From: Saccharopolyspora indica
GTDB lineage: Bacteria; Actinomycetota; Actinomycetes; Mycobacteriales; Pseudonocardiaceae
DNA length: 64,000 nt
NCBI RefSeq assembly: GCF_027853965.1
Contig: NZ_JAQGLB010000003.1
Span: forward strand, 310,001-374,000
Direction: 5' to 3'
Position 1 is the first letter of the stretch; every line of letters starts with the position of its first letter. Shown piece by piece: positions 15,769-25,186 of the stretch. A program made the translations under genes and the position numbers. The notes under the pieces were generated by a model that was not told where the DNA came from, ran no database searches, and saw nothing but the letters and a program-made list of their open reading frames with translations.

Positions 15769-16563
15769 TCATGATGTGGATTCCGGCGTCGGCGCGGTGC
15801 GCGAGGCGATCAGGCCGCCGTCGGCGACGAGGTCCACGCCGTTGATCCAGGACGCTTCGTCGGACAGGAGGAATGCTGCGGGGGCGGCGATCTCGTCGGC
15901 GCTCGCGTGTCTGCCCACCAGGTGCTCCGAGCGCTCCACCGATCCGTTCATCGAGGACCGGAAGTCACCCAGGATCGGTGTGTGCACGGGTCCTGGGCTG
16001 ATCGTGTTGCTCCGCACTCCCCGCGGCAGCAATCGGGCGGCGAGGGCCCTGCCGTGGTGGATCAGCAGCTTCTTCGACAGGTCGTAGGCACGGGGGCCGG
16101 TCAGGCCTTCCCGCCGGGCCCAGTCCTGCAGCTCGTCGTCTGCGAGCCCGGCCAGCTCCGCCACCTGGTCGGCGTATTCGGGGTGGTGGCCGGCGAGGGA
16201 CGCGACGCTGACGATGGCGCCACCTTCCAGCGAGTCCAGCAAGCCTTCGGTCAGCTTGCGGGGTGCCAGCCAGTTGACGGCGAGCACCGTGGCGGCATCC
16301 ACCGTGCCTGGGACACCGGCCACGTGTGCGAGGCCCCCGAGACGCGGGAATCGACCGCGCAGTCGGTCGACCACGGCCGCGAGGGCCTGCGGATCGGTGA
16401 GGTCGCAGCAGATCGGTTCAACGCCTTCCGGCATCTCGGCCGCCCGGTCCGCACCGATCACTCGCAGTCCTGCTCGTACCAGGCGGGTGGCCAGTGCCGC
16501 GCCGATTCCGGATGCTGCTCCGGTGACCAGAACGGGCGGGGAAACCATCGCGTCCTCCATCAT
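15769..16563 (-). CDS. SDR oxidoreductase, 3-alpha-hydroxysteroid-dehydrogenase-like
   Basis: The ~264-residue classical SDR has TGAASGIG (cofactor site), SVASLAG (Ser) and the active-site YDLSK (Y-x3-K). The insert between Ser and Tyr (~35 residues, HHPEYADQVAELAGLADDELQDWARR) resembles the 3-alpha-HSD/carbonyl reductase subgroup. It should oxidise a secondary alcohol with NAD(P). It is the last gene of the minus operon, its start overlapping the preceding stop. The substrate is unknown; ATGs at 16560 and 16548 are also possible starts. Confidence 0.85.
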   Translation of the reverse strand: MMEDAMVSPPVLVTGAASGIGAALATRLVRAGLRVIGADRAAEMPEGVEPICCDLTDPQALAAVVDRLRGRFPRLGGLAHVAGVPGTVDAATVLAVNWLAPRKLTEGLLDSLEGGAIVSVASLAGHHPEYADQVAELAGLADDELQDWARREGLTGPRAYDLSKKLLIHHGRALAARLLPRGVRSNTISPGPVHTPILGDFRSSMNGSVERSEHLVGRHASADEIAAPAAFLLSDEASWINGVDLVADGGLIASRTAPTPESTS

Positions 16564-17324
16564 GTCTCAGTTCCCAGCAACGGGACGGCAGCGGGCGTGC
16601 CATCCGGGCCGAGTGCCTCGGGCACCCGGGCCGCTCGGTATCGAGTCAGCGGCGCACCCGGCTGCAGGACGTAGACACCGCCTGGGGTGTGATCGTCCAC
16701 AATGGCTGCGGCTACTTCCTCCGCTCGGAGCAGTGGGAACCCGGATTCGCGGAACTCGTCGGGTACCAGCGGCGTGTCGACGAAGCCCGGGCACAGGGCC
16801 GAAAGGGCAATGCCTTCGGCAGCCAAGTCGTGCCCTAGTGCGCGCACCAGCCCGACGACCGCGTGCTTGCTGGCCGTGTACAGCGGATCCTGCGGCCACC
16901 GGCTGAGCCCTGCCAAGGACGCCGTGACGACGATGCGGCCACCACCGGCGCGGCGAAGCGCCGGAACCGACTCGCGCACCCCGTGCCAGGTTCCCTTGAT
17001 GTTCACCCCGAGCACCAGGTCCATCGTCGCGTCGTCCACCGCCAACGGGCGTGCCGCCGGTCGTGCCAGGCCGGCACCGAGGTTGACGAACCTCAGCGGG
17101 CCGAGTTCCGCGGCCGCGGCAACCGCTGCTGCGAGCTGTTCGAGATCGCGGACGTCGGTGCGAACGAACCGCACGCCCGCACCGTCTTCGAGGCGCCGGC
17201 CGCCTGGGTCGACATCGGCCACCACGACCGAGTACCCGCGCGCCACCAGCTCGCCCACGACCGCGCGGCCGATTCCGCTCGCTCCCCCGGTGACCAGTGC
17301 CGAACCGCGTTCCGGATCTGCCAT
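16560..17324 (-). CDS. SDR oxidoreductase
   Basis: The 254-residue classical SDR has TGGASGIG, NLGAG in place of NNAG, TASLAG and YTASK. The start MADPERG at 17324 has GGAGGAG upstream; a longer reading frame to 17375 was rejected. It is the fifth gene of the minus operon. It probably oxidises an alcohol produced by the P450, or reduces a ketone, but the sequence does not fix the substrate. Confidence 0.85.
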   Translation of the reverse strand: MADPERGSALVTGGASGIGRAVVGELVARGYSVVVADVDPGGRRLEDGAGVRFVRTDVRDLEQLAAAVAAAAELGPLRFVNLGAGLARPAARPLAVDDATMDLVLGVNIKGTWHGVRESVPALRRAGGGRIVVTASLAGLSRWPQDPLYTASKHAVVGLVRALGHDLAAEGIALSALCPGFVDTPLVPDEFRESGFPLLRAEEVAAAIVDDHTPGGVYVLQPGAPLTRYRAARVPEALGPDGTPAAVPLLGTET

Positions 17325-17394
17325 GTAATCTCCTCCGCGCAGCGGTGGTGGCCCGCGAAATGCCCGGGCCACCACCGTCCGATGTGGATACCGG

Positions 17395-18177
17395 TCAGGC
17401 GCTTCCGGCGCTCATCCCGCCGTCCATGCGCAGGTACGAGCCCGTCATGTACGAGGAGTCGTCGCTGGCGAGGAACGCCACCGCGGCGGCGACCTCCTCG
17501 GGGTTGCCGTACCTGCCCATCGCGGTCAGGGCCGTGTAAGCCTGCTTGGCCGCGTCCGGAGCGCCCGGGGCCGCACCCTCCTCGATCGTGCGCATCATCG
17601 GGGATTCGATGACACCCGGAGCGACGGCGTTGACGCGGATGCCCGCGGGAGCCAGCTCGCCGGCCGCCGCCTTGGTCAGTCCGATGATCGCGTGCTTGCT
17701 CGCCGAGTAGCTCGCGATGAGCGGAACTCCCATGACACCGGCGACGGAGGCCATGTTGACGATCACGCCGCCGCCCTGTTCGGTCATGATCGGAGCCGCG
17801 TGCTTGATGCCGAGGAACACGCTGCGCACGTTGACGCCCATGACGCGATCCCAGTCGTCGTCCGGGAATTCGGTGATCGGACCGATCGCGGCCTGGATCC
17901 CGGCGTTGTTGAACAACACGTCGACGCGGCCGAAGGTGGCCTTCGTGGCGTCGAGGTAGGACGCGGCGCCGGCACCGGTCGCCACGTCGGCCTCGACGGT
18001 GAGGACCTTCGCGCCTTCGGCCTCCGCGGCGGCCTTGCTGTCGTCGAGCGGGGTCCGGCCGCTGCCGACCAAGGTGAGGTCGGCACCTTCGCGGGCCAGC
18101 CGGACAGCGGTCGCGCGGCCGAGTTCGCCGGCCGCACCGGTGATGACGATGGACTTGCCTTCGAGGCGCTTGGTCAT
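17395..18177 (-). CDS. SDR oxidoreductase (FabG-like)
   Basis: The 260-residue protein has TGAAGELG (an acidic replacement inside the glycine motif), NNAG, NMASVAG, YSASK and the PGVIESPM segment. The C-terminus YMTGSYLRMDGGMS is typical. It starts at ATG 18177, about 100 bp after the aldehyde dehydrogenase stop, in the minus operon with two other SDRs. Confidence 0.87.
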   Translation of the reverse strand: MTKRLEGKSIVITGAAGELGRATAVRLAREGADLTLVGSGRTPLDDSKAAAEAEGAKVLTVEADVATGAGAASYLDATKATFGRVDVLFNNAGIQAAIGPITEFPDDDWDRVMGVNVRSVFLGIKHAAPIMTEQGGGVIVNMASVAGVMGVPLIASYSASKHAIIGLTKAAAGELAPAGIRVNAVAPGVIESPMMRTIEEGAAPGAPDAAKQAYTALTAMGRYGNPEEVAAAVAFLASDDSSYMTGSYLRMDGGMSAGSA

Positions 18178-18283
18178 GGCGTCGTTGCCTTTCCGTCGGC
18201 TGCCGTGCGCGCACAGCGGTGGAATTGCTCCTGATGAGGGAATGGTGGCGGGAGTACCGCCGGATACCGGTGCCAGCCCGGTC

Positions 18284-19732
18284 TCACCCGAGGATCGAGG
18301 TGACCTCGGTGAACTCGTCGATGCCGAACCGGCCGAGCTCGCGGCCCAGACCGGACAGCCCGTATCCCCCGAAGGGTGCATCGAAGTGGTCGCGGGTGCG
18401 CACTCCGTTGATCTTGACCTGCCCGGTGCGCAGCCGGTGCGCCAGCGACAGGGCGCGAGCGCGGTCTGCGGACCACACACCACCGGAGAGGCCGAAGAGG
18501 GTGCTGTTGGCGATGGCGACGGCATCGTCCTCGTCGTCGTAGGGCTGCACGACCAGAACGGGACCGAAGACCTCCTCCTGGGCGATCGGCATCTCGGGAG
18601 TGACGTCGGAGAACACCGTCGGGGACAGGTAGTACCCGGTGGCCAGCCCTGGTGGAGCCTCCGCTCCCCCGGCGATCAGGCGCGCGCCGGAGCCCAGTGC
18701 GCTGCCGATGTGCCCGCGGACCGATTCGCGCTGCGCCGCGTTCACGACCGGTCCCATCGTGACGCCCGGCTCGAACGGGTCCCCCACGACGATGCGGTCC
18801 ACCTCGGCGACGAGGCGCTCCTCCACCTCGGCGAGGAGCCGCCGTGGCACGAGCAGTCGCGACAGCGCGTTGCACGCCTGGCCGCTGTTGACGAACGCCT
18901 GGGCCACCGCGCTGGGAATCGCGGCGTCGAGGTCGGCGTCGTCGAGGAGGACATTGGCCGATTTGCCACCGAGTTCCAGGCAGACCCGCTTGATGCCCGC
19001 CGCCGCGACCTGCCCCACCCGCGCACCGGATTCGACGCTTCCAGTCAGCGAGACCACGGAGACCAGCGGGTGGGAGACCATCGCCTCCCCAACCACCGAG
19101 CCGCGCCCGGGCACGAGGTTGAACACGCCGGGTGGGATTTCCGCCTCGGCAACGCATTCCGCGAACGCGAAGCCGTTGAGCGGTGCCACCGCACTCGGTT
19201 TGAGCACGATGGTGCAGCCCGCCACGAGAGCCGGGCCCACCTTCGCGGCGATCTGGTGCAGGGGGAAGTTCCACGGCGTGATGGCGGCGACCACCCCGGC
19301 GGGTCGCCGCACCACCAGCGAGTTGCCGACCGGCTCCGCCCACTCATAGCTCTTGGCGGCCCGTGCGGTCGCTTCCAGGACCCCGACGGGCATCGTCGCC
19401 TGGGCCGTGGACGCCTGTTCCAGCGGCATCCCGACCTCGGTCGCGATGAGACCGCCGAGTGCGTTCCGGCGGGAGTCCAATGCCGCTGCGAGCCGCTCGA
19501 CCGCGGCTATCCGCTCGTCGTGCGGGGTTTCCGACCATTCCCGGAATGCCCGGTGCGCGGCTTGAACAGCGCGGTCGGTGTCCACATCGTCCCCGTTGAC
19601 CACGCTGGCGACGATCTTCTCGGTCGACGGACTCTCCACGTCGGTCCGTCCGGTGCCGTTCGGCTCGATCCAGGCACCGTCGATGTAGAGGTGGTCGCGG
19701 TCGCGGACTTCTGACAGGTCGGCCGCCGTCAT
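18284..19732 (-). CDS. NAD(P)-dependent aldehyde dehydrogenase
   Basis: The 482-residue protein of the ALDH superfamily has TPWNFPLHQ, LKPSAVAP, the Glu motif LELGGKS and the nucleophile Cys in NSGQACNALSR, and ends with GGYGLSGLGRE. It oxidises an aldehyde to an acid, which the CoA ligase at 23642 could then activate. The ATG at 19732 overlaps the P450 stop (ATGA), so the two are translationally coupled and probably act in sequence. Confidence 0.92.
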   Translation of the reverse strand: MTAADLSEVRDRDHLYIDGAWIEPNGTGRTDVESPSTEKIVASVVNGDDVDTDRAVQAAHRAFREWSETPHDERIAAVERLAAALDSRRNALGGLIATEVGMPLEQASTAQATMPVGVLEATARAAKSYEWAEPVGNSLVVRRPAGVVAAITPWNFPLHQIAAKVGPALVAGCTIVLKPSAVAPLNGFAFAECVAEAEIPPGVFNLVPGRGSVVGEAMVSHPLVSVVSLTGSVESGARVGQVAAAGIKRVCLELGGKSANVLLDDADLDAAIPSAVAQAFVNSGQACNALSRLLVPRRLLAEVEERLVAEVDRIVVGDPFEPGVTMGPVVNAAQRESVRGHIGSALGSGARLIAGGAEAPPGLATGYYLSPTVFSDVTPEMPIAQEEVFGPVLVVQPYDDEDDAVAIANSTLFGLSGGVWSADRARALSLAHRLRTGQVKINGVRTRDHFDAPFGGYGLSGLGRELGRFGIDEFTEVTSILG

Positions 19733-20964
19733 GACGTCCCCGCCCGTCGGGTCTCGACCGGCATCGACTTGATGCCGCGGAACCAGTTCGACAGCAGTCG
19801 CACCGGCTCGGCTGCGAGCTCGAAGCGGATGCCGCGGGCGTGCAACTCCTGGTAGAAGGTGCGGATCTCCAGCCGGGCGAGGTGCGCGCCGAGGCAGAAG
19901 TGCGCACCGGATCCGAAGGCGAGGTGCCGGTTCGGGGTGCGGTCCAGGCGGAAGGTGTCGGGCTCGTCGAAGACGCGTTCGTCGCGGTTGGCCGAGCTGA
20001 ACCAGAGCACGACCTTCTCGCCGGCCCGGATCCTCCTGCCGTGCAGCTCGGTGTCGACCAACGCGGTGCGCCGCATGTTGATCACCGGGCTGACCCAGCG
20101 CAGCATTTCCTCCATCCCGGGCGTGAGCAGGGCCGGATCGGCGGCGAGCCGGTTCCACTGGCCGGTCTGGCTCAGGATCGCCACCGAACCGGACAGCAGG
20201 TTGCGGGTGGTCTCGTTGCCGGCCACGGTCAGCAGCAGGAAGTACGGGTCCAGTTCGTCGGGCCGCAGACGCTGGCCTTCGACCTCCGCGTGAACCAGCA
20301 GGCTCACCAGGTCGTCGCGCGGCTCCTTCCGGCGCTCTGCGGCGAGGCCGTGGAAGTAGTCGAACAGTTCTGTGCGCGCCTTCGCGAGGCTGTCCGGGTC
20401 CGGTGCGTGGTCGGGATCCTCGCTGGCGATCATGTTGGTCCAGCGCAGCAGCAGCGGCGCGTCCTCGCGCGGGACGCCGAGCATCGTGGCGAAGATCAGC
20501 AGCGGCAGCCGCTCGGAGACGAGCTCGACGAAGTCGAACTGCCCGCGCTCGACGGCCTCGTCCAGCAGCGCCGTGGTCACCTCGCGGACGCGATCCCGCC
20601 AGTTCTCGACCCGCTTGGCGGTGAAGCTGCCGATGGTGATCCGCCGCAGCAGCAGGTGGCGCGGGTCGTCCATGTTGTGCATCGAGTGCGCCTTGCCCTC
20701 GGCACGGCGGCTCTGGATCTGCGTGCCGTCCGCCGAGGAGAACACCGCCGCGTTCTTGGCCACCGCGTCGACGTCGGCGTACCGCGTGACGGACCAGAAC
20801 CCGGGGCCGTCGCCGGGCTCGTCGTTCCAGAACAGCGGGGCGCGGTCGCGCAGCACGCGGAAGGCGGCGCCGTCCTCGCCTGCCGCGAACATCGCCATGT
20901 CCATCAGGTCGATGTCGGCGAGATCCGGTCCGGCGCCGGGCGGAGCTGTCGTCGTTTCAGCCAT
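19729..20964 (-). CDS. Cytochrome P450 (class I, bacterial)
   Basis: The 411-residue soluble P450 has I-helix AGNETT (248-253), ExxR at E286-R289 and the heme-binding FGSGAHFCLGAHLAR with Cys357. NMDDPRHLLLRR and the C-terminal FRGIKSMPV recall the actinobacterial CYP families acting on steroid side chains, terpenoids and fatty acids (CYP125/124/142-like). It hydroxylates an unactivated carbon with electrons from a ferredoxin; a matching [3Fe-4S] ferredoxin and reductase are in the divergent operon (28186, 28377). A named CYP family would need an alignment. Confidence 0.93.
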   Translation of the reverse strand: MAETTTAPPGAGPDLADIDLMDMAMFAAGEDGAAFRVLRDRAPLFWNDEPGDGPGFWSVTRYADVDAVAKNAAVFSSADGTQIQSRRAEGKAHSMHNMDDPRHLLLRRITIGSFTAKRVENWRDRVREVTTALLDEAVERGQFDFVELVSERLPLLIFATMLGVPREDAPLLLRWTNMIASEDPDHAPDPDSLAKARTELFDYFHGLAAERRKEPRDDLVSLLVHAEVEGQRLRPDELDPYFLLLTVAGNETTRNLLSGSVAILSQTGQWNRLAADPALLTPGMEEMLRWVSPVINMRRTALVDTELHGRRIRAGEKVVLWFSSANRDERVFDEPDTFRLDRTPNRHLAFGSGAHFCLGAHLARLEIRTFYQELHARGIRFELAAEPVRLLSNWFRGIKSMPVETRRAGTS

Positions 20965-20974
20965 CTGGCGCTCC

Positions 20975-22705
20975 TCAGTCGACGACCGTGACGGTGCCGG
21001 TGGCGCCGTCCACGGTCACGGTCTGGCCATCGCGCAGGCGCCGGCTCGCATCGGCTGCCGACACCACGCAGGGCACGCCCAGTTCGCGGCTGACGATCAC
21101 GGCGTGGCTGACCGTGGCGCCCTGGTCCACCACGACTCCCGAAGCCGCCACGAACAACGGAGTCCAGGACGAATCGGTGATGCTGGTAACCAGCACCTCG
21201 CCCGCTTCCAACCCGCGCGGATCGGCGGGGTCGCTGACGATGCGCACCCGGCCAGTGACGGTGCCCGGGCAGCCGGGCACTCCCTGCAGCACCTCGCCGG
21301 GCTCGACCGGCGAGACGTCGGAGGTCCGGCGACGCCACGTCCGCACCGGCGGAACCTCGCCCGCGACGATGAACGGCGCCTCCAGCTCGCCGAGCTCGGC
21401 CATCTGCGCCTTGCGCTCGGGCACTAGGTGGGCGACCGAGGCCGGATCGGCCAGCAGCTCGGTCCACTCGTCATCAGTCAGCAGCCCGAAGTCCTCGACC
21501 TCAGCGAACACGCCGCGCTCGACGAAGCGGCGGCCCAGCTCCCGCATCGCCACGCGGCCCTCGTGGACCAGCGTGATGACGTTGGACTTGGTGCGCTCCC
21601 TGCTGCTGAGGAACGTCTTCGCGGACTGCGCGGCCGCGAGGAACTGGCCCTGCAGCTCGGGCTGGTCGGCGAGTTTGCCCGCGATCTGCTCGATGGTGAG
21701 CTCGCGTTCCCGGGCGAGCCGGTCCCGCGCGATCGCCGGATCGGCATCGTCGGGGGCGTGGCGCATCCGGTCGATGGCCGCCCACGCCAGCTCGGGGTGG
21801 GTCTCGAAGGTCCGCGACCGCATCTCGTACTCGTTGAACCCGCGCGCCCCGAAGTCGAAGGTGAACCGGTCGAACGCGGCGACGAACCGGTCCCCGGCCG
21901 ACCCGAGCGCCGCGACCCGCTCGCGCAGACCCGGCAGGCCGGCGTCGAACGCCGCGGTGAGCTCGGCGGAGCCGCGCACGGCTCGCGACAGCTGCCACAG
22001 CGCGGACGCGGGTTTGGCGCTGTCGACCTCGCCGAGCCCCGAGATGAACTTGGTGACCAGGGCGGGGTCGCCCAGTTCTGCCGCGACAGCACCCAGGATT
22101 CCCGGTGCCACGAGGGAGCAGTGGGTGACGAAGATGTGGTCGACCCACAGCCCGCGCCAGTAGGTGTTGATGAGGTGGCGGGTGCGTTCGAGCAGCTCGG
22201 CGTCGCTGAGCTTGCGGAGGTCGGGCCGCTCGGCGCGGATGGCCTTGATCTTCTCGGCGGTCTCCTGCAGCCCGTCGACCTCGGTCGCGGTGAGGATCCA
22301 TTCGAGGGTCTTGCCGCTGCGTTCGGCGTGCACCGGGCTTTCGTCGTCCGGCCCCGGCACGTACGGCGGAGCGCTCGCCGCTTCGGCTCCGAAGAACGTC
22401 GCGTCGATGGCCTCCGGCGACAGCCCCGGAACGCGCGCCCCGAAGATCCGCGTGATGCTCACGTTCAGATAGGCATAGCCGCCGAAAACACCGAGCGACT
22501 CCATGACGCCCGCGGTGAACTCGTCGGCGTCGACCGCGCCGAAGCGTTCCAGCGCCTCGATCCAACCGGGTTCCGCGTGCGGGATTCCCCAGATGGTCCA
22601 GGAGAACGGCGCCACCGGATCCGGGAACACCTCACCGACGTTGCCGCGGGTGTAGATCGGGAACTCCGGGCTCGGATCGTTGTCCACAACCCAACGCTGG
22701 GTCAT
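20975..22705 (-). CDS. PEP-utilising-enzyme swivel-domain protein without ATP-grasp domain
   Basis: In the 576-residue protein, the C-terminal ~95 residues are the phosphohistidine swivel domain of PEP-utilising enzymes (GEVLVTSITDSSWTPLF, then DQGATVSHAVIVSRELG with His534). The first ~450 residues are mostly helical and resemble the substrate-binding part of rifampin-phosphotransferase-like proteins. The ATP-grasp domain such enzymes carry at the N-terminus is absent. It may accept phosphate from another protein, such as the PPDK-like enzyme at 26501, and pass it to a hydroxyl. It is the first gene after TetR in the P450 operon. Confidence 0.7.
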   Translation of the reverse strand: MTQRWVVDNDPSPEFPIYTRGNVGEVFPDPVAPFSWTIWGIPHAEPGWIEALERFGAVDADEFTAGVMESLGVFGGYAYLNVSITRIFGARVPGLSPEAIDATFFGAEAASAPPYVPGPDDESPVHAERSGKTLEWILTATEVDGLQETAEKIKAIRAERPDLRKLSDAELLERTRHLINTYWRGLWVDHIFVTHCSLVAPGILGAVAAELGDPALVTKFISGLGEVDSAKPASALWQLSRAVRGSAELTAAFDAGLPGLRERVAALGSAGDRFVAAFDRFTFDFGARGFNEYEMRSRTFETHPELAWAAIDRMRHAPDDADPAIARDRLARERELTIEQIAGKLADQPELQGQFLAAAQSAKTFLSSRERTKSNVITLVHEGRVAMRELGRRFVERGVFAEVEDFGLLTDDEWTELLADPASVAHLVPERKAQMAELGELEAPFIVAGEVPPVRTWRRRTSDVSPVEPGEVLQGVPGCPGTVTGRVRIVSDPADPRGLEAGEVLVTSITDSSWTPLFVAASGVVVDQGATVSHAVIVSRELGVPCVVSAADASRRLRDGQTVTVDGATGTVTVVD

Positions 22706-22752
22706 GAGGACTCCTCTTCGTCAGGGCCGGTTCGTGCCGGCCGACTGGTCCA

Positions 22753-23457
22753 TCAGGGCTCGACGAACGGGAGGGCGCGGTACCAGATGTCGCCGGTGGC
22801 GCGCCCCATCCGGGTGAGCTGCTCGGCACGCGGCGCGTCGCGCGGGACGCCGATCTTGACGTAGGCGAGCTGGTCGGTCATGGCGCCGAGCGACTCGGCG
22901 AGCATTTCGACGTCGCACTCGGGGTCGATGACCCCGCGTCGGACCAGCGAGTTCACCCACCGCATGTTGCGTCGGGTGAACTCGCCGCGGATGCGCAGCC
23001 ACAGCTCGGCGAACCCCTCGGGGTCCGCGGCCGACGCCTCTCGGGTGACGCGCATCAGGTGGCGGTGCCGGGCATAGGTGGTGAAGTACGCCGTGGTCGC
23101 GCGGATGAGCGCCGAACGCTCGTCCTCGCCCGGCTCGGTCCGGCGGGAGGTTTCCAGCAGGTCCCGCACGCACGGCTCGATCACCGCGACGAGGATTTCG
23201 CCCTTGCCGGCGAAGTGCCGGTAGAAGCTGCCGTGCGCGACACCTGCGTTCTGGACGATGTCGGCGATGCGCGTCGAGTTGTAGCCGAACTCGGCGAAGC
23301 ACGCGCTCGCCGCGGCCACCAGTGCCGCCCTGGTCCGGGCCCCGCGCTCGGTGGCCGCTCCTTTCGCGAACAGCTCGGCGACGTCGTCGTCCAGCGCGGT
23401 CCCCGAAGCTTCCGGGGTGTTGCCCCCAGATTCGGCCTCGATGCGACTTGTCGTCAC
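22753..23457 (-). CDS. TetR-family transcriptional regulator
   Basis: The 234-residue protein has a TetR helix-turn-helix at ~50-95 (TRAALVAAASACFAEFG ... ADIVQNAGVAHGSFYRHFAGKGEI), followed by a ligand-binding region. GTG 23457 is chosen because GAGGAG precedes it at good spacing. It lies between the divergent catabolic operons and is the first gene of the minus operon. A perfect palindrome at 23615-23631 near the opposite start is a likely binding site. Its ligand may be an acyl-CoA or P450 substrate, which is inference. Confidence 0.88.
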   Translation of the reverse strand: MTTSRIEAESGGNTPEASGTALDDDVAELFAKGAATERGARTRAALVAAASACFAEFGYNSTRIADIVQNAGVAHGSFYRHFAGKGEILVAVIEPCVRDLLETSRRTEPGEDERSALIRATTAYFTTYARHRHLMRVTREASAADPEGFAELWLRIRGEFTRRNMRWVNSLVRRGVIDPECDVEMLAESLGAMTDQLAYVKIGVPRDAPRAEQLTRMGRATGDIWYRALPFVEP

Positions 23458-23614
23458 TTTGGGTCTCCTCGGATTCGAAACGCCGCCAGATCTGATCGCG
23501 ACGGCGGTAATTGACGCACGCCACATTACCGTTGTCAAGCACGGTCAATGGCCTTTTCGAACCGATTTCAGTATTGCGCGCCGCCGGAGCGCTGTGCTTA
23601 CCTGAGCCCACCAA

Positions 23615-23631
23615 TGTGACGGCAAGTCACA
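23615..23631. promoter_or_regulatory. Palindromic operator before the CoA-ligase gene
   Basis: TGTGAC-GGCAA-GTCACA is a perfect 6-5-6 palindrome ending 10 bp before ATG 23642. A second, looser inverted pair, ATTGAC (23510-23515) and GTCAAT (23544-23549), lies in the same divergent region. The neighbouring TetR protein is the obvious candidate to bind one or both. Confidence 0.5.
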
Positions 23632-23641
23632 TCGAAGGCCG

Positions 23642-25186
23642 ATGGAGTCCGAGGTATCCATGTACCCAACCCAGCACGCGGCGGTCGTGCCGGACCGCCC
23701 GGCGATCGTCATGGCCGGCAGCGGTGCGAGCCGCAGCTATCGCGAGCTCGACGACAACAGCGCGCGGCTGGCCGCATGGCTCCGGCGAGCAGGGGCCCGC
23801 ACCGGTGACGTCGTGCTCGTCTGCCTGGAGAACGACGTGCGGTGGGCCGAGATCATCTGGGCCTGCCTGCGCAGCGGTCTGTACGTCGCGCCGGTGAACT
23901 GGCACCTGACCGCGGCCGAGCTGGTTCCCCTGCTGGAAGACGCGGCGCCGGTAGCGGTGATCACGTCCTCGCACCTGCTCGACGCGGTCGACGAGGCCGC
24001 GACGAAGGCCGGGACCACCTCAGCCCGGCTCGTCGTCCGCAAACCCGACTTCCCACAGGTGCAGGACTCCGGAGGCAGGGTCGCCGACTACGACGCAGCG
24101 CTGGCAGACACGGGTCCGGATCCGGGCGTGGAAGACATCGCGGGCTCCCGCCTGCTGTTCAGCTCCGGCACCACGGGGCGGCCCAAACCCTTCCGGCAAC
24201 CGCTGCCCGGCGTGCATCCGAGCGACGTGCCGGTGCGGCTCGGCCCGCTGCTGTCCCGGCTCCGCTTCGACGTCGAACCCGGGGAGTCGCTCGTCTACCT
24301 CTCGACCGGGCCCGCCTACCACGCAGCGCCGTTCGCGTTCATGCAGACGGTGCACCAGCTGGGCGGCACGGTCGTGATGATGGAGCGGTTCGACGCGCGG
24401 GAATCCCTGACCGCCATCGAACACCATCGCGTGACGCACAGCCAGTGGGTGCCGACCATGTTCGTCCGCCTGCTGCGGCTCGATCCCGAGGTCCGCGACG
24501 CCTTCGACCTGAGCACCCACCGCGTCGCGGTGCACGCCGGAGCGCCCTGCCCACCAGAGGTCAAGCGCGCGATGCTCGACTGGTGGGGCCCCGTCCTCTA
24601 CGAGTACTACGGCGCTTCGGAAGGCCACGGCCACACCACCATCGGTCCGGAGGAATGGCTCGTCCACCCCGGCTCGGTGGGCAGACCGGTATCCGGCCGG
24701 GTCGAGATCCGCGACGAGAACGGCACCGCGCTGCCCGCCGGGGAGACCGGCCGCGTCTGGTTCGTGCGCAACGGGGCCGAGGGGCAGATGGGCGACCTCG
24801 GTTCGCTCGACGACGACGGTTTCCTCCACCTGACCGGTCGCGTGGGCCAGACGATCATCACCGGTGGAGTGAACGTCTACCCCCGCGAGATCGAGGACGT
24901 GCTGGCGCCGCATCCGGCGGTGCGCGACGTCGCCGTCCTGGGCGTGCCCGATGCGGAATTCGGCGAGCAGGTCAAGGCGGTCGTGGAACCGATCGACGCG
25001 GCTTCGGCCGGACCGGAGCTCGAACAGGAGCTGATCGAGCACTGCCGGGCGCGGCTCGCGCACTTCAAGTGCCCGCGTTCGGTGGACTTCACCGAACGCC
25101 TCCCCCGGACCGAGACGGGCAAGATCCTCGCCGCACCGCTGCGCTCCGCGTACTGGCCTGCCCCGACCGAAAGGACGACGAGCTGA
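23642..25186 (+). CDS. Acyl-CoA synthetase / AMP-forming acid:CoA ligase
   Basis: The 514-residue ANL enzyme has the P-loop FSSGTTGRPKP, EYYGASEGHG (A5), TGRVGQTIITGGVNVYP (A7-A8) and the catalytic-Lys motif PRTETGKIL (A10). It activates a carboxylic acid as acyl-AMP and then acyl-CoA. As the first gene of the plus operon it probably acts on the acid produced by the P450 and aldehyde dehydrogenase. It is similar in layout to LvaE-type and FadD3/FadD17-type ligases. ATG 23642 or 23660 could be the start. Confidence 0.9.
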   Translation: MESEVSMYPTQHAAVVPDRPAIVMAGSGASRSYRELDDNSARLAAWLRRAGARTGDVVLVCLENDVRWAEIIWACLRSGLYVAPVNWHLTAAELVPLLEDAAPVAVITSSHLLDAVDEAATKAGTTSARLVVRKPDFPQVQDSGGRVADYDAALADTGPDPGVEDIAGSRLLFSSGTTGRPKPFRQPLPGVHPSDVPVRLGPLLSRLRFDVEPGESLVYLSTGPAYHAAPFAFMQTVHQLGGTVVMMERFDARESLTAIEHHRVTHSQWVPTMFVRLLRLDPEVRDAFDLSTHRVAVHAGAPCPPEVKRAMLDWWGPVLYEYYGASEGHGHTTIGPEEWLVHPGSVGRPVSGRVEIRDENGTALPAGETGRVWFVRNGAEGQMGDLGSLDDDGFLHLTGRVGQTIITGGVNVYPREIEDVLAPHPAVRDVAVLGVPDAEFGEQVKAVVEPIDAASAGPELEQELIEHCRARLAHFKCPRSVDFTERLPRTETGKILAAPLRSAYWPAPTERTTS

